From contig CAWATX010000002.1 in assembly GCA_963785065.1 (NCBI GenBank), positions 1,984,001 to 2,048,000 on the forward strand: a DNA stretch of 64,000 bases, read 5' to 3'. The position numbers and the translations under genes are program-made. The notes below the pieces were generated by a model. It had not been told where the DNA came from. It did not search any database and worked only from the letters and a program-made list of their open reading frames with translations. Source of the stretch: CAVSRC01 sp963785065. Its GTDB lineage: Bacteria > Pseudomonadota > Alphaproteobacteria > Rhizobiales > Kaistiaceae. Of this stretch, positions 1 through 9,812 are shown piece by piece. Within the stretch, counting starts at the first letter, position 1, and each line of letters begins with the position of its first letter.

Positions 1-1
1 C

Positions 2-904
<903 letters not shown>

Positions 905-986
905 TCGGGAAGCGAACCCGCATCGCGCTCCCTCGTCCTGAAAGCAGGAGGGTCGGGAAGGGGGTCTCGCACTGGAGGGAAGTTGA

Positions 987-2321
987 ATGGACGTCCTGAT
1001 GCCGCAACTCGGCGAGACCGTGTCGGAAGGCAAGATCATCAAGTGGCTGAAGGCTGTCGGTGACAGCGTCGCCGTCGGCGACAATCTCTGCGAGATCGAG
1101 ACCGACAAGGTGACCGTCGAGGTGCCGGCGATCGCAGCGGGCGTCATCCAGGCGATCAACGTCGACGCCGGTACGGTCGCCCCTGTCGGCGCCGTCATCG
1201 CCGTCCTCGGCGATGGTTCCGATAGCGTGGCCGCCGAGGCCCGTGCGGCATTGAGTGAGGCCCTTGCCACCGTCTCCTCACCGCCGCCGGCGCACGCCAA
1301 GGGCGCCGATCCGGCCCTGCCGCCGCCGGTTCCGCCTGTCGCGCGGCCCCGCCGCGACCCGTTCGAGGAGGTGGTTACGCCACCGCGCAATTTCGGCCCG
1401 GCGCACCTGCCGAACGGTGTGAGCGTGACGCCGCTCGCCCGCCGGCTCGCCGCCGATGCGGCGATCGATCTTATCCACATCGTCGGCTCCGGCCCCCGCG
1501 GCCGCATCACCGGCCGGGACGTGCGCGCAGCGGTCGCCGCCTGGCCGCCGACGGCGCCATCGCTTGCCCGCGCCGTGACCTTCGCCGAGCTGATCGGCGA
1601 GGTCCACCGCAGCCGCCCGCACGAGATCGTGCCGGTCGACGGCATGCGCCGCACCATCGCCCGCCGCCTGACCGAGGCCAAGGCGGCGATCCCGCATTTC
1701 TATCTGTCGGCCGATGCGGCGATCGACCGCCTGACGCGCCTCCGCGAAGAGGTTAACGGCGATGCGCCCAAGGATGCCGCCGGCAATCCCCTCTACCGGC
1801 TGTCGCTCAACGACTTCATCATCAAGGCGATGGCGCTTGCCCTCCAGGCGGTGCCGCGTGCCAACGCCATCTGGTCGGGCGACGGCATCATGGCCTTCCG
1901 CCATTCCGACATCGCCGTTGCGGTCGCCGTCGACGGCGGGCTGCTGACGCCGGTCATCGCTGCGGCGGAGACCAAGTCGCTGTCGGCCATCTCCAGCGAA
2001 ATGAAGGCGCTTGCCGCCCGCGCCCGCGACCGCGCCTTGGAGCCGCACGAATGCCAAGGCGGCGTCACCACCATCTCCAATCTCGGCATGCATGGCGTCC
2101 GCGAGTTCTCGGCGATCATCAACCCGCCGCAGTCGACGATCCTCGCCATCGGCGCTGCCCGCCGCGAGGCGGTCGAGACCGCCGACGGCGGCGTCGCCTT
2201 CGTCGGCCGCATCGCCGCGACGCTCTCCTGCGACCACCGTGTCATCGACGGGGTCCTCGGCGCCGAGCTGATCGAGAGCTTCCGCGCGCTCATCGAGAAC
2301 CCGCTGCGGCTCATCGTGTGA
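987..2321 (+). CDS. Dihydrolipoamide acyltransferase (E2 component of a 2-oxoacid dehydrogenase complex)
   Basis: The 444-residue protein has the E2 architecture. An N-terminal lipoyl domain spans residues 1-77, with the lipoylated Lys41 in the ETDKVTVEVP motif. A Pro/Ala-rich linker follows, then a peripheral subunit-binding domain at about 147-180 (VTPLARRLAA...GRITGRDV) and the acyltransferase domain, which ends in the active-site motif HRVIDG (His417, Asp421). The reaction is transfer of an acyl group from lipoamide to CoA in a cytosolic complex. No E1 or E3 gene is in the window; they may lie upstream of the aldehyde dehydrogenase. Whether it is a pyruvate, 2-oxoglutarate, branched-chain or acetoin-type E2 cannot be settled. 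A ribosome-binding site (GGAGGGAAG) precedes the start. Confidence 0.93.
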   Translation: MDVLMPQLGETVSEGKIIKWLKAVGDSVAVGDNLCEIETDKVTVEVPAIAAGVIQAINVDAGTVAPVGAVIAVLGDGSDSVAAEARAALSEALATVSSPPPAHAKGADPALPPPVPPVARPRRDPFEEVVTPPRNFGPAHLPNGVSVTPLARRLAADAAIDLIHIVGSGPRGRITGRDVRAAVAAWPPTAPSLARAVTFAELIGEVHRSRPHEIVPVDGMRRTIARRLTEAKAAIPHFYLSADAAIDRLTRLREEVNGDAPKDAAGNPLYRLSLNDFIIKAMALALQAVPRANAIWSGDGIMAFRHSDIAVAVAVDGGLLTPVIAAAETKSLSAISSEMKALAARARDRALEPHECQGGVTTISNLGMHGVREFSAIINPPQSTILAIGAARREAVETADGGVAFVGRIAATLSCDHRVIDGVLGAELIESFRALIENPLRLIV

Positions 2322-2480
2322 CCGGCAGCGCCGCCATCCATGCACCCTCCTTCGCCCGCGCTTGGGAGCACCGCGGCCGATTTTCCGTGGCGCCCGGCGG
2401 CGGAGCACGATATGCAGGCGCCTTGACGCGCTTTGGTCTGTGCAGCCAAGCTGAGCAGACAATCCGATACGGCAGACAGC

Positions 2481-3212
2481 ATGCGCAAGACCTCCGGAAG
2501 CACAGCAACACCGAACAACAACGGGCTGCCGGTGGTCAAGAAGCGAGCGGCGCCGCTGCGCCGCGATGTGGTCGATGCCCTGCGCCAGGCGATCGTCGAC
2601 GGCCGCCTGGCGCCGGGCGCACGCCTGATCGAGCGCGAGTTGATCGATATGACCGGCGTCTCGCGCACGGTGATTCGCGAGGCGCTACGCCAGCTCGAAT
2701 CCGAATCGATCGTCGAGACGATCCCCAACAAGGGACCGATCGTTCGTCAGTTGACCCAGGCGGAAGCCGAGGATCTTTACCTCATCCGCTCGGTGCTCGA
2801 AGGCCTGGCGGCCCGCATGTTCGTCTCGAACGCCACGCCTGCCGACCTCGTCGCCCTCAAGGACGCGCTCGACCGCACGGCGGCGGCCTACAAGGACAAC
2901 GTCCCCGAGGCGATCCTCGCGGTGAAGAACGAGTTCTACAACATCCTCTTCGCCGGTGCCGGCAGCGAGACCCTGTCGTCGATGATCGCGACGCTCTATG
3001 CCCGCATCTGGCGCTGGCGTGCCCTCGGTCTCGGCCACGCCAGACGGTCGCCCGGCCGTTCGAAGCAGAGTGTCGCAGCGCTGCGCGAACTCTATCAGGC
3101 GCTCAAGGGCAGGGACGGCGAACGCGCCGAGAAGATCGCCCGCCAGGAGGCGCTCAACGCCGCCGCCGAGATCAACCGCATCTTTGGCGAGACCGGCGCC
3201 AAGGTCCTCTAG
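2481..3212 (+). CDS. GntR-family transcriptional regulator with FCD ligand-binding domain
   Basis: The 243-residue protein has a winged helix-turn-helix at about residues 20-85 (recognition segment GVSRTVIREALRQLESE) and an all-helical FCD domain after about residue 90. This is the FadR/VanR branch of GntR, whose members usually repress catabolic operons and release DNA when they bind an organic acid. I chose the ATG at 2481; an upstream in-frame GTG at 2433 would add 16 residues unlike a GntR N-terminus. Two palindromes with core CCGTAATACGG lie at 3289 and 4617, upstream of the next two transcription units, and are the obvious candidate operators. No copy precedes this gene itself. Confidence 0.92.
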   Translation: MRKTSGSTATPNNNGLPVVKKRAAPLRRDVVDALRQAIVDGRLAPGARLIERELIDMTGVSRTVIREALRQLESESIVETIPNKGPIVRQLTQAEAEDLYLIRSVLEGLAARMFVSNATPADLVALKDALDRTAAAYKDNVPEAILAVKNEFYNILFAGAGSETLSSMIATLYARIWRWRALGLGHARRSPGRSKQSVAALRELYQALKGRDGERAEKIARQEALNAAAEINRIFGETGAKVL

Positions 3213-3288
3213 CAGTTGAATTTTGGCTCGGCAGCCGTCCGCGTCGGTGCGCGGCGGCGCTTGCCGTGCGTCCTCGTTTTGCATAATA

Positions 3289-3305
3289 TTACCGTAATAC
3301 GGTAA
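3289..3305. promoter_or_regulatory. Candidate GntR/FCD operator 1
   Basis: TTACCGTAATACGGTAA is an 8+1+8 palindrome placed 30 nt before the start of the LVIVD-repeat gene and 77 nt after the GntR stop codon. The size and symmetry suit FCD-type GntR dimers. Thirteen of its bases (CCGTAATACGGTA) recur at 4617-4629. The assignment to the adjacent regulator is inferred from proximity. Confidence 0.6.
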
Positions 3306-3335
3306 GACGCCAAAAGGGGAGGAGCTGCCGCCGTC

Positions 3336-4556
3336 ATGAGCCAGGATGTCCCGATCACCCAGGGCTTCAAGTTCCTTGCCCAGCACGAGCTCGCCGGCTT
3401 CGGCGGTCTCGGCGAGGGCATGGCGATCCAGATCGCGCCCGACGGCCGCCGCATCCTGTGGCTGGCGCACGAGAGCGCTCCCAAGAATTTCACCGCCGTC
3501 GACGTCAGCGACCCGCGCACGCCGAAGCTGGTGGTGCAGACCGACCTGCCGCGGCCCTTCATGCGCTCCAATTCGCTCGAGGTGGTCGGCAACCTGATGG
3601 CGGTCGCCTACCAGACCAGGCAGCCGGGCCAGCAGCCCGCCGGCATGGAGCTGTTCGACGTGTCGCGGCCGGAAGCGCCGCGCTCGGTCGGCTTCTTCGA
3701 TGCCTCGGGCCCACATTCGCGCGGCGTCCACCAGCTCTGGTTCTGCGACGGCGAATATGTCCACATGTCGGCCGGCGCGCCGGATTTCCAGTCGCACCGC
3801 CCGGGCGACGACCAGTTCTACCGCATCGTCGACGTGCGCAATCCAGCGAAGCCGGTCGAGGTCGGCCGCTGGTGGCTGCCGGGCGTCCGCGTCGGCGACA
3901 GCGAGGACCCGCCGGTCCAGCCCAATCCGGGCGGCGCCGGCTTCCGCGTCCATAACACCAACGTCTATCCGCAGCGCCCCGACCGCGCCTATCTCGGCTG
4001 TGTCGATGGCGGCGTGGTGATCCTCGACATCGCCGACAGGAGCCGGCCCGGGATCGTCGCGCGCTGGAACAATGCGCCGCCCTATCTCGGCTTCACCCAC
4101 ACCGTGCTGCCGCTGTTCGCCCGCGGCCTCCTCGTCGTCACCAATGAATCGATCAAGGACGCCGCCGCCGACTGGCCCAAGTTGATGTGGCTGGTCGACG
4201 CGCGCGCCGAAGACAACCTGGTGCCGATCGCGACCCTGCCGCTGCCGTCGCCCGATGAATTCCGCCATCGCGGCGGACGCTTCGGTGCCCACAACGTCCA
4301 CGAGAACGTCCCCCTGCCGACCTCGTTCCAGTCCGAGGACATCATCCTCGGCACCTTCTTCAACGGCGGTTTGAGGGCTTTCGACATCTCCAATCAATAC
4401 CAGCCGCGCGAAGTCGCCTGCTTCGTGCCGCCTGCGCCCAGGGGCTCGCCGGCCGGCGCCGCGCAGTTGAACGACGTCTTCGCCGACGAGCGCGGCATCG
4501 CCTACGCCGTCGACCGCTTCGCAGGCGGCCTCTACCTGCTCGAAATGGACTTTTAG
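3336..4556 (+). CDS. LVIVD-repeat (beta-propeller-like) protein
   Basis: This 406-residue protein carries repeated blade-like segments of the LVIVD type, visible as F(T)AVDVSDPRTPKLV, MELFDVSRPEAPRSVGFF, FYRIVDVRNPAKPVEVGRW, VVILDIADRSRPGIVARW and LRAFDISNQYQPREVACF. These repeats usually build a beta-propeller. I see no signal peptide, so it is probably cytosolic. Members of this family sit in catabolic clusters without a firm biochemical role; a lactonase-like or scaffold function is possible but unproven. The gene stands alone between two copies of the candidate GntR operator, which implies co-regulation with the Gfo/Idh operon that follows. Confidence 0.8.
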   Translation: MSQDVPITQGFKFLAQHELAGFGGLGEGMAIQIAPDGRRILWLAHESAPKNFTAVDVSDPRTPKLVVQTDLPRPFMRSNSLEVVGNLMAVAYQTRQPGQQPAGMELFDVSRPEAPRSVGFFDASGPHSRGVHQLWFCDGEYVHMSAGAPDFQSHRPGDDQFYRIVDVRNPAKPVEVGRWWLPGVRVGDSEDPPVQPNPGGAGFRVHNTNVYPQRPDRAYLGCVDGGVVILDIADRSRPGIVARWNNAPPYLGFTHTVLPLFARGLLVVTNESIKDAAADWPKLMWLVDARAEDNLVPIATLPLPSPDEFRHRGGRFGAHNVHENVPLPTSFQSEDIILGTFFNGGLRAFDISNQYQPREVACFVPPAPRGSPAGAAQLNDVFADERGIAYAVDRFAGGLYLLEMDF

Positions 4557-4616
4557 GCCGCACACGAAATCGTCCGCGTGCGGGCCGCCTTTCCAGCATT
4601 GACTCTTATCATCATC

Positions 4617-4627
4617 CCGTAATACGG
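4617..4627. promoter_or_regulatory. Candidate GntR/FCD operator 2
   Basis: CCGTAATACGG is a perfect 5+1+5 palindrome 29 nt upstream of the Gfo/Idh gene. It matches the centre of the 3289-3305 site, and the match extends through TA on its right. Its distance to the start codon (29 nt) is almost the same as that of the first site (30 nt), which supports a shared repressor acting on both promoters. Confidence 0.6.
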
Positions 4628-4656
4628 TATTACACGATGAGAGGGCATGAGGGAAA

Positions 4657-5736
4657 ATGACCGCAGGCAAAGTCAAACTCGGAATTGTCGGCCTCGGCCG
4701 CTGGGCGCGGGTGCTGACCAGCGCCGCCAAGCTGTCCGACAAGCTTGAGATCGTCGCCGGCTTCAGCCGGTCCGAAGAAAAGCGCGATGCGTTCGCGCGC
4801 GACACCGGCGTGGAATCGGTGCCGACGCTCGAGGCGCTGCTTGCCCGCAAAGACATCGAGGGCGTCATCCTCACGGTCCCCAATGAGCAGCACCTGCCGG
4901 TCGCCGAACAGGTCGCCTGGGCGGGCAAGCATGTCTACACCGAGAAGCCGATCGCCAGCACGCTCGCCAATGGGCTGGCCATTGAGGCGCTGCAACAGAC
5001 CCATGGCATCACGGTGACCGTTGGCCACAGCGCGCGCCTGATGGGCGGGATCCGCGCGATGCGCCGGGCGATCGATGCCGGCGAGCTCGGGCGCGTCGGC
5101 TTCATCGAGGCGAACTTCTCCAACGAGCGGGGACTCGAACTGACGCCACAGACCTGGCGCTGGTACAAGGATCGCGCGCCGGGCGGGCCGCTGTCGCAAC
5201 TCGCCATCCACATGTTCGACGTCGTCCACTATCTCGGTGGCGAGGTCAACGAGGCGAGTTCGATCGCCTCAAAACTCTCTCCCGTGGGAGCCGAAGTCGA
5301 CGATCAGTCGATGACGCTTCTGAAGTTCGCCGACGGCAAGGTCGCCTATGTCGGGTCATGTTGGACTTCACCCGGCGTCTTCGCTGTTCGCGTCTTCGGC
5401 TCCAAGGGCCTGATGCACTACGAGATCGACTTCGGCACCTGGGACACGCCGGAGAAGCTGCGCGCCAGTTCGCTCCTCTACATTCAGCGCGGCAAGGACG
5501 GCTATGCCGACCGCGAGGTGCTTGAAGAGCCCGAATCTAACATGTTCCGTGCCGAGCTCGAGCTTTTCGCCGAGAGCTGCCGCTCCGGAAACGCCAACGA
5601 GCTCAGTGCCGCCAACGGCAATGCTGCGGTTGCCTGCGTCTACGCAGCGCTGCGTTCGATCGAGCGCGATGGTGCGCTGGTGTCCCTCGATGAGGTCCGC
5701 CAGGCGGCCTCCTCGAAGCTGCTGGAGAGCGCCTGA
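4657..5736 (+). CDS. Gfo/Idh/MocA-family NAD(P)-dependent oxidoreductase
   Basis: The 359-residue protein has an N-terminal Rossmann fold (GIVGLGRWA at residues 9-17), the family signature EKPIA (96-100, containing the substrate-binding lysine) and a C-terminal alpha/beta dimer domain. Members oxidise or reduce sugars, inositols and related polyols or acids. It starts an operon whose next three genes overlap or nearly touch (creatininase, cupin, 2-hydroxyacid dehydrogenase), so all four are probably translated together. The substrate is unknown. The candidate GntR operator lies 29 nt upstream. Confidence 0.9.
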   Translation: MTAGKVKLGIVGLGRWARVLTSAAKLSDKLEIVAGFSRSEEKRDAFARDTGVESVPTLEALLARKDIEGVILTVPNEQHLPVAEQVAWAGKHVYTEKPIASTLANGLAIEALQQTHGITVTVGHSARLMGGIRAMRRAIDAGELGRVGFIEANFSNERGLELTPQTWRWYKDRAPGGPLSQLAIHMFDVVHYLGGEVNEASSIASKLSPVGAEVDDQSMTLLKFADGKVAYVGSCWTSPGVFAVRVFGSKGLMHYEIDFGTWDTPEKLRASSLLYIQRGKDGYADREVLEEPESNMFRAELELFAESCRSGNANELSAANGNAAVACVYAALRSIERDGALVSLDEVRQAASSKLLESA

Positions 5737-5737
5737 C

Positions 5738-6541
5738 ATGCCGCCCTCCCGCATCTTTTCCAACCTCACCCAGCCGGAAATCGCCGAGCAGTTCCGGCGC
5801 AACCCGCTGGTTCTCATGCCGACGGGGAGCGTCGAGCAGCACGGCGCGCATTTGCCCACGGGGACAGATTCCTTTGCCGCGGGAATGATCGCCGAGGCGA
5901 TCGCCCAGCGCATGGACGGCGTCGTTCTGCCCGCGCCCATGGTCGGCGTCACGCCGATGCATATGCCCTACGAGGGTACCGTCACCTTCACGCCCGACAC
6001 CTATATCCGCGTCATCACCGAGATCTGCGAATCTTCGGCGAAGCACGGCGCCAAGATGCTGATGATCGTCAACTGGCACGAGGGCAACATCCCCTCGCTC
6101 GCCATCGCTGCCGAAGACCTGCATCGCCGCGTCGGCATGACGGTGCTGACCGTGCAGGCGTGCTACGTCGCCGAGGAAATGTTCGGCAAACAGTGCAACG
6201 GCCTCACCCACGGCGGCGAAATCGAGGCGCTGGCGGTGCTCGCCTGCCGGCCCGAGCTGGTTCACCTCGACCGCATCGACCACTCGTCCGACCACACGCG
6301 TGGCCGTCACATGGACAAGCTCCGCCGCACGCGCAGCTATCAGCCGGTGCTCACGGATATTCGCGATATCGCGCCGACCGGCTGGTACGGCAGCCCGGCA
6401 GGAGCGACGGAGGATCGCGGCCTCGACATGGTCGAGGCGATTGCCGACGCGATCACCGACGAAGCGACCACGCTGTTCGAGCAGCTCAACGCCGTGCTCG
6501 GCGGCACCGCCGAGGTCAAACGCCTCCGGGAGGTGACCTGA
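5738..6541 (+). CDS. Creatininase-family amidohydrolase
   Basis: The 267-residue protein shows the metal-binding pattern of the creatininase family: GSVEQHGAHLPTGTDS near the N-terminus, NWHEGN in the middle and THGGEIEA after it. These enzymes are Zn/Mn-dependent and open cyclic or linear amides; characterised members include creatininase and pathway-specific formamide hydrolases. The start at 5738 is one base after the preceding TGA and removes a long out-of-family N-terminal extension. The stop overlaps the cupin start (TGATG). The true substrate is not predictable; the neighbours suggest a catabolic role, not creatinine metabolism. Confidence 0.87.
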   Translation: MPPSRIFSNLTQPEIAEQFRRNPLVLMPTGSVEQHGAHLPTGTDSFAAGMIAEAIAQRMDGVVLPAPMVGVTPMHMPYEGTVTFTPDTYIRVITEICESSAKHGAKMLMIVNWHEGNIPSLAIAAEDLHRRVGMTVLTVQACYVAEEMFGKQCNGLTHGGEIEALAVLACRPELVHLDRIDHSSDHTRGRHMDKLRRTRSYQPVLTDIRDIAPTGWYGSPAGATEDRGLDMVEAIADAITDEATTLFEQLNAVLGGTAEVKRLREVT

Positions 6542-6939
6542 TGGTCCGGGTCATTGCCCAGAAGGACGCAAGGGCAATGAACCTGCCGGGACGGCGGGCG
6601 CTGGAGATCGTCGGCCTGGGGACGGGCTCGGTCCATTCGACCATCCGTTTGGTGGAGATCGACCCCGACAAACCCGGCGCGAAGCGACGCGGGCCCCACG
6701 TCCATCACGGGTTCGAGGAGTGCATCCACGTCCTCGCCGGCGAAGGCGTGACGCGTACCGATGCCGGCGACTTTCCGGTCAGCGCCGGCGACACCGTTCT
6801 GGTTCCCGCCGGCGAGCGGCATGCCACCTACAACACGGCCACGGGGGTTCTTCGGCTGCTGTGCTTCTTCCCGATCAACGACATTCGTCCGGGAACCGAG
6901 GAATTCGTGTCCTGGGATTCGCACGAGCTGGTTCGCTGA
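6541..6939 (+). CDS. Small cupin-domain protein
   Basis: The protein is 132 residues and consists of one cupin fold. The first cupin motif carries the metal ligands HVHHGFEECIHVLAGEG, and the second is VPAGERHATYN. Such small cupins act as isomerases, lyases, dioxygenases or ligand sensors. Its start overlaps the creatininase stop, and its own stop overlaps the start of the next gene, so it is tightly coupled in the operon. It may process a labile intermediate between the creatininase and dehydrogenase steps; that is inference. Confidence 0.83.
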   Translation: MVRVIAQKDARAMNLPGRRALEIVGLGTGSVHSTIRLVEIDPDKPGAKRRGPHVHHGFEECIHVLAGEGVTRTDAGDFPVSAGDTVLVPAGERHATYNTATGVLRLLCFFPINDIRPGTEEFVSWDSHELVR

Positions 6940-7916
6940 TGTCGGACGTTCTGTGCCTTCGCCCGGAAGCCGATTTCACCCGCGTCGGGGTCGCGCCGCC
7001 GGAGCGGATGAAGATCGCCTATATGGCGCCGACCGACGCCGCCATGCCGGCCGCGCTCAAGACGGCCAGCGCGCTGGTGATCCCGGCGGTCGGCGGCAAG
7101 CTGCCGCTCGATCTGTTCGCCGACAGCACGGTCCGCCTGGTGCAGGTCACCGGCGCCGGCGTCGACCGCGTCGATACGGGCGGGCTGAAGCGGCTCGGCA
7201 TCCCCGTCGCCAACGTGCCTGGCGGCAGCAACGACGCTCTGGCCGAATATGCCGTGTCGTGCGCGACCGTGCTGCTCCGCCAGTTCACGCGGTCCACCGC
7301 CGCTATTCGCAGCGGCGACTATGCGGCCTTCCGCGGCCGCATGCTCGGCGAAGGTGTCAGCGGCCTCGATGGGCTGCTGGTTGGCATCATCGGCATCGGC
7401 ACCATCGGGCGTGCGGTCGCCGAGCGCTTCAAGCAGGCCGGGGCGCGTATCGCCTTCTACGATCCGGCGCCGTCCAGCGCTTCCGCCGCGGCGGCGCTCG
7501 GCGCCGAGGCACTCGGGCTGGAGGCGTTGCTTGCCAGCGCCGACGTCGTGTCACTGCACGTGCCGCTGCTGCCCGCCACCACAGACCTCATCAATGCGGC
7601 GAGGTTGGCACTGATGAAGCCCGGCGCGATCCTGATCCAGGCCTCGCGCGGTGGCGTCGTCAATGAAGGCGCCCTTGCCGCGGCGCTTGAGTCCGGCCAT
7701 TTCGGCGGTGCCGCCGTCGACGTCTATTCGAGCGAGCCGCCGACCGCAGACAATCCCCTGCTTGGCCTTTCCGCTTCTGCTGCCGAGCGCACCATCCTCA
7801 CGCCGCACATCGCCGGCGTGACGCGCCAGGCCTGGGCCTATCTGTTCCGCACCGCGTGGCGGAACGTGACACGTGTGCTGATCGACAACCAACCGCCGGA
7901 GTACGTCGTGCCATGA
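6939..7916 (+). CDS. D-isomer-specific 2-hydroxyacid dehydrogenase (SerA-like)
   Basis: The 325-residue protein has the two-domain layout of the family. The NAD-binding motif GIIGIGTIGRAVAERF is followed by the signature LHVPLLPATTDLINAARLALMKPGAILIQASRGGVVNE and the catalytic region ending TPHIAG. It interconverts a 2-hydroxyacid and a 2-oxoacid in the cytosol. It is the last gene of the operon begun at 4657 and overlaps the cupin by the TGATG junction. S-sulfolactate dehydrogenase (SlcC) belongs to the same family, which matters because a SuyAB-like lyase lies downstream, but phosphoglycerate-type or glyoxylate-type activity is equally possible from sequence. Confidence 0.9.
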   Translation: MSDVLCLRPEADFTRVGVAPPERMKIAYMAPTDAAMPAALKTASALVIPAVGGKLPLDLFADSTVRLVQVTGAGVDRVDTGGLKRLGIPVANVPGGSNDALAEYAVSCATVLLRQFTRSTAAIRSGDYAAFRGRMLGEGVSGLDGLLVGIIGIGTIGRAVAERFKQAGARIAFYDPAPSSASAAAALGAEALGLEALLASADVVSLHVPLLPATTDLINAARLALMKPGAILIQASRGGVVNEGALAAALESGHFGGAAVDVYSSEPPTADNPLLGLSASAAERTILTPHIAGVTRQAWAYLFRTAWRNVTRVLIDNQPPEYVVP

Positions 7917-8060
7917 GACCGTCTTGATTGCGCCGGCGCGGCCGACAGTGCGCAACCTTGAGGCAAGGCGGATTCGCGCCGGGGATGGTTGCGACCCGCA
8001 TGCGCACAGTGAACGGTGCCTCGGGCACCCAAGAAGTAATCGTCTGGGAGGACGAAGACC

Positions 8061-8888
8061 GTGAGCAAGACGGGAACGAAGCCGCAAGAAGCGACGCCTG
8101 ATCCGTCAGCACCAGAGACGCGACGGTCTAAGGTCGTCGCCAAGAACGTGTCGAAGTGGTACGGCGAGCTCGAGGTTCTGCATGACGTCAGCCTCGACAT
8201 CCACGAGCGGGAGTTCGTGTGCCTGCTGGGCCCGAGTGGTTGCGGCAAAACCACGCTGCTGCGCATCCTCGACGGCCTTATTCGTGCTGACGAAGGCACC
8301 ATTGCGCTCGATGGCCAGGTGATCAACGGGCCGCCGAAGCAGGCGGCGATGGTGTTCCAGCAGTTCGGCCTCTTCCCCTGGAAGACGGTCACCCAGAACG
8401 TCGCCTTTCCCATGGTCATCGCCCGCACGCCGCAGGCCGAGATCGACGAAAAGGTGAAGTGGGCGATCGAGCTGGTCGGCCTGAGGGGATTCGAGAAGGC
8501 CTTTCCCGACAGTCTGTCGGGCGGCATGCGCCAGCGTGTCGGCATCGCCCGGGCGCTGGCCTACGGCCCCGAAGTGCTCATGATGGACGAGCCCTTCGCT
8601 TCGGTCGACGCTTACACGCGCGAGCTGCTGCAGGGCGAGCTGCTGTCGATCTGGGAGCGCCTGCGGCAGACGGTCGTGTTCGTCACCCACTCGATCGACG
8701 AAGCACTTACGCTTGCCGACCGCATCGTGGTCATGAAGACCCGCCCCGGCGAGGTCTACAGCGTCTTCGATGTGCCGATCGACCGGCCGCGCACCATTGC
8801 GACCGTGCGGCAACATCCGGCCTACGAGCCTCTGCGCGAGCGCATCTGGGCAGACATGCTCAGCGGCAGCGGGAGGGCGGCGACATGA
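8061..8888 (+). CDS. ABC transporter ATP-binding protein, SsuB/TauB type
   Basis: The 275-residue ATPase shows Walker A GPSGCGKTT (57-65), the ABC signature LSGGMRQR (152-159) and Walker B LMMDEPFA (173-180), followed by the switch-histidine segment VFVTHSIDEAL. The family imports nitrate, sulfonates, taurine, phthalates and similar small anions. It is translationally coupled to the permease (ATGA overlap at 8885-8888). A 144-nt gap separates it from the preceding dehydrogenase, so it probably has its own promoter. About 30 N-terminal residues precede the ABC core, a modest extension. Confidence 0.95.
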   Translation: MSKTGTKPQEATPDPSAPETRRSKVVAKNVSKWYGELEVLHDVSLDIHEREFVCLLGPSGCGKTTLLRILDGLIRADEGTIALDGQVINGPPKQAAMVFQQFGLFPWKTVTQNVAFPMVIARTPQAEIDEKVKWAIELVGLRGFEKAFPDSLSGGMRQRVGIARALAYGPEVLMMDEPFASVDAYTRELLQGELLSIWERLRQTVVFVTHSIDEALTLADRIVVMKTRPGEVYSVFDVPIDRPRTIATVRQHPAYEPLRERIWADMLSGSGRAAT

Positions 8889-9736
8889 ACGCCATGAACG
8901 CAGACGCGCAGACGCCACACATCCGCGCCGCGGTGCGCGAGCGCGTCAAGCTTCGCCGGCGCCAGAGCGAGCAACGCAAGCGCCACCGCTTCCTGCTGAT
9001 CCGCATCCTGTCGTTCGTCGTCGTGCTGGGCGCCTGGCAGATCTATGGCCTCAACTCGCTGGAGATCATCTTCACGCCGTTCACCACGGTGATCGCGCAT
9101 CTCTTTCAGATGCTCGTCAGCGGGCCGCTTTTGGATGCGCTGGTCTACAGCATATCGATGTTCCTCGGCGGTCTGGTCATCGGCAGCATCATCGGCATCG
9201 TGGTCGGCGTCGCTATGGGGCGCTTCGCCACCTTCGAGGCGGCCGTAGGCATGTATGTCTACGCCATCTACTCGACTCCGCTGGTGGCGCTCATTCCGCT
9301 CATCTCGCTGTGGTTCGGGTTCGGCATTGAGGCGCAGCTCATCATCATCTCGATGTTCGTCTTCTTTCCGGTCACCATTGCGGTCTACAACGGCGTGCGC
9401 AACGTCGATGCCGCGCTGATCGAGGTCGCCCGCTCCTTCCGCACCAGCGAGATGGAGATGTGGCGGCACGTCGTCATCCCAAGCATCGTCCCCTACATCG
9501 TCACCGGTCTCTCCCAGGGCGTCGCCATGGGTCTGGTGGGGATGTTCATTTCGGAGATCTACACGGCGCTCTCCGGCATGGGCGAGCTGCTGGCCTTCTC
9601 CGCCAACTCGTACAAGACAGCCGACATGCTGGCCGTCCTCCTCACGGTGATGATTCTCGGCGTCTTCTTCCGCACGGTCATCGAGCAACTCAGGAAACGC
9701 CTTGCCCCTTGGGCCAACAAGGACACCGGGCGCTGA
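8885..9736 (+). CDS. ABC transporter permease, SsuC/TauC type
   Basis: The 283-residue inner-membrane protein has about six transmembrane segments (first at residues ~38-58) and the cytoplasmic coupling segment EVARSFRTSEMEMWRHVVIPSIVPYIVTGL, the EAA-like loop that contacts the ATPase. I chose the ATG at 8885, which overlaps the ATPase stop codon; the long upstream extension of the same frame is out-of-frame reading of the ATPase gene. A basic N-terminal stretch (RERVKLRRRQSEQRKRHR) is unusually long. It forms an importer with the genes on both sides. Confidence 0.93.
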   Translation: MNAMNADAQTPHIRAAVRERVKLRRRQSEQRKRHRFLLIRILSFVVVLGAWQIYGLNSLEIIFTPFTTVIAHLFQMLVSGPLLDALVYSISMFLGGLVIGSIIGIVVGVAMGRFATFEAAVGMYVYAIYSTPLVALIPLISLWFGFGIEAQLIIISMFVFFPVTIAVYNGVRNVDAALIEVARSFRTSEMEMWRHVVIPSIVPYIVTGLSQGVAMGLVGMFISEIYTALSGMGELLAFSANSYKTADMLAVLLTVMILGVFFRTVIEQLRKRLAPWANKDTGR

Positions 9737-9812
9737 GCGCGGCGCGTCCATTCGCAATCGGAGGAGCGGGACGGAATGGGTCCGACCCCGCACGATAAAG
9801 GGAGGGAAGAAC

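Noticed and set aside
1278..2462. Long minus-strand reading frame across the E2 gene
   Set aside because: It is the GC-rich shadow of the real + strand gene: high Arg/Gly composition, no domain and no ribosome-binding site.
2685..4928. 747-codon minus-strand frame over GntR, LVIVD and Gfo/Idh genes
   Set aside because: Antisense open frame caused by high GC at third positions; it covers three clear genes and has no recognisable domain.
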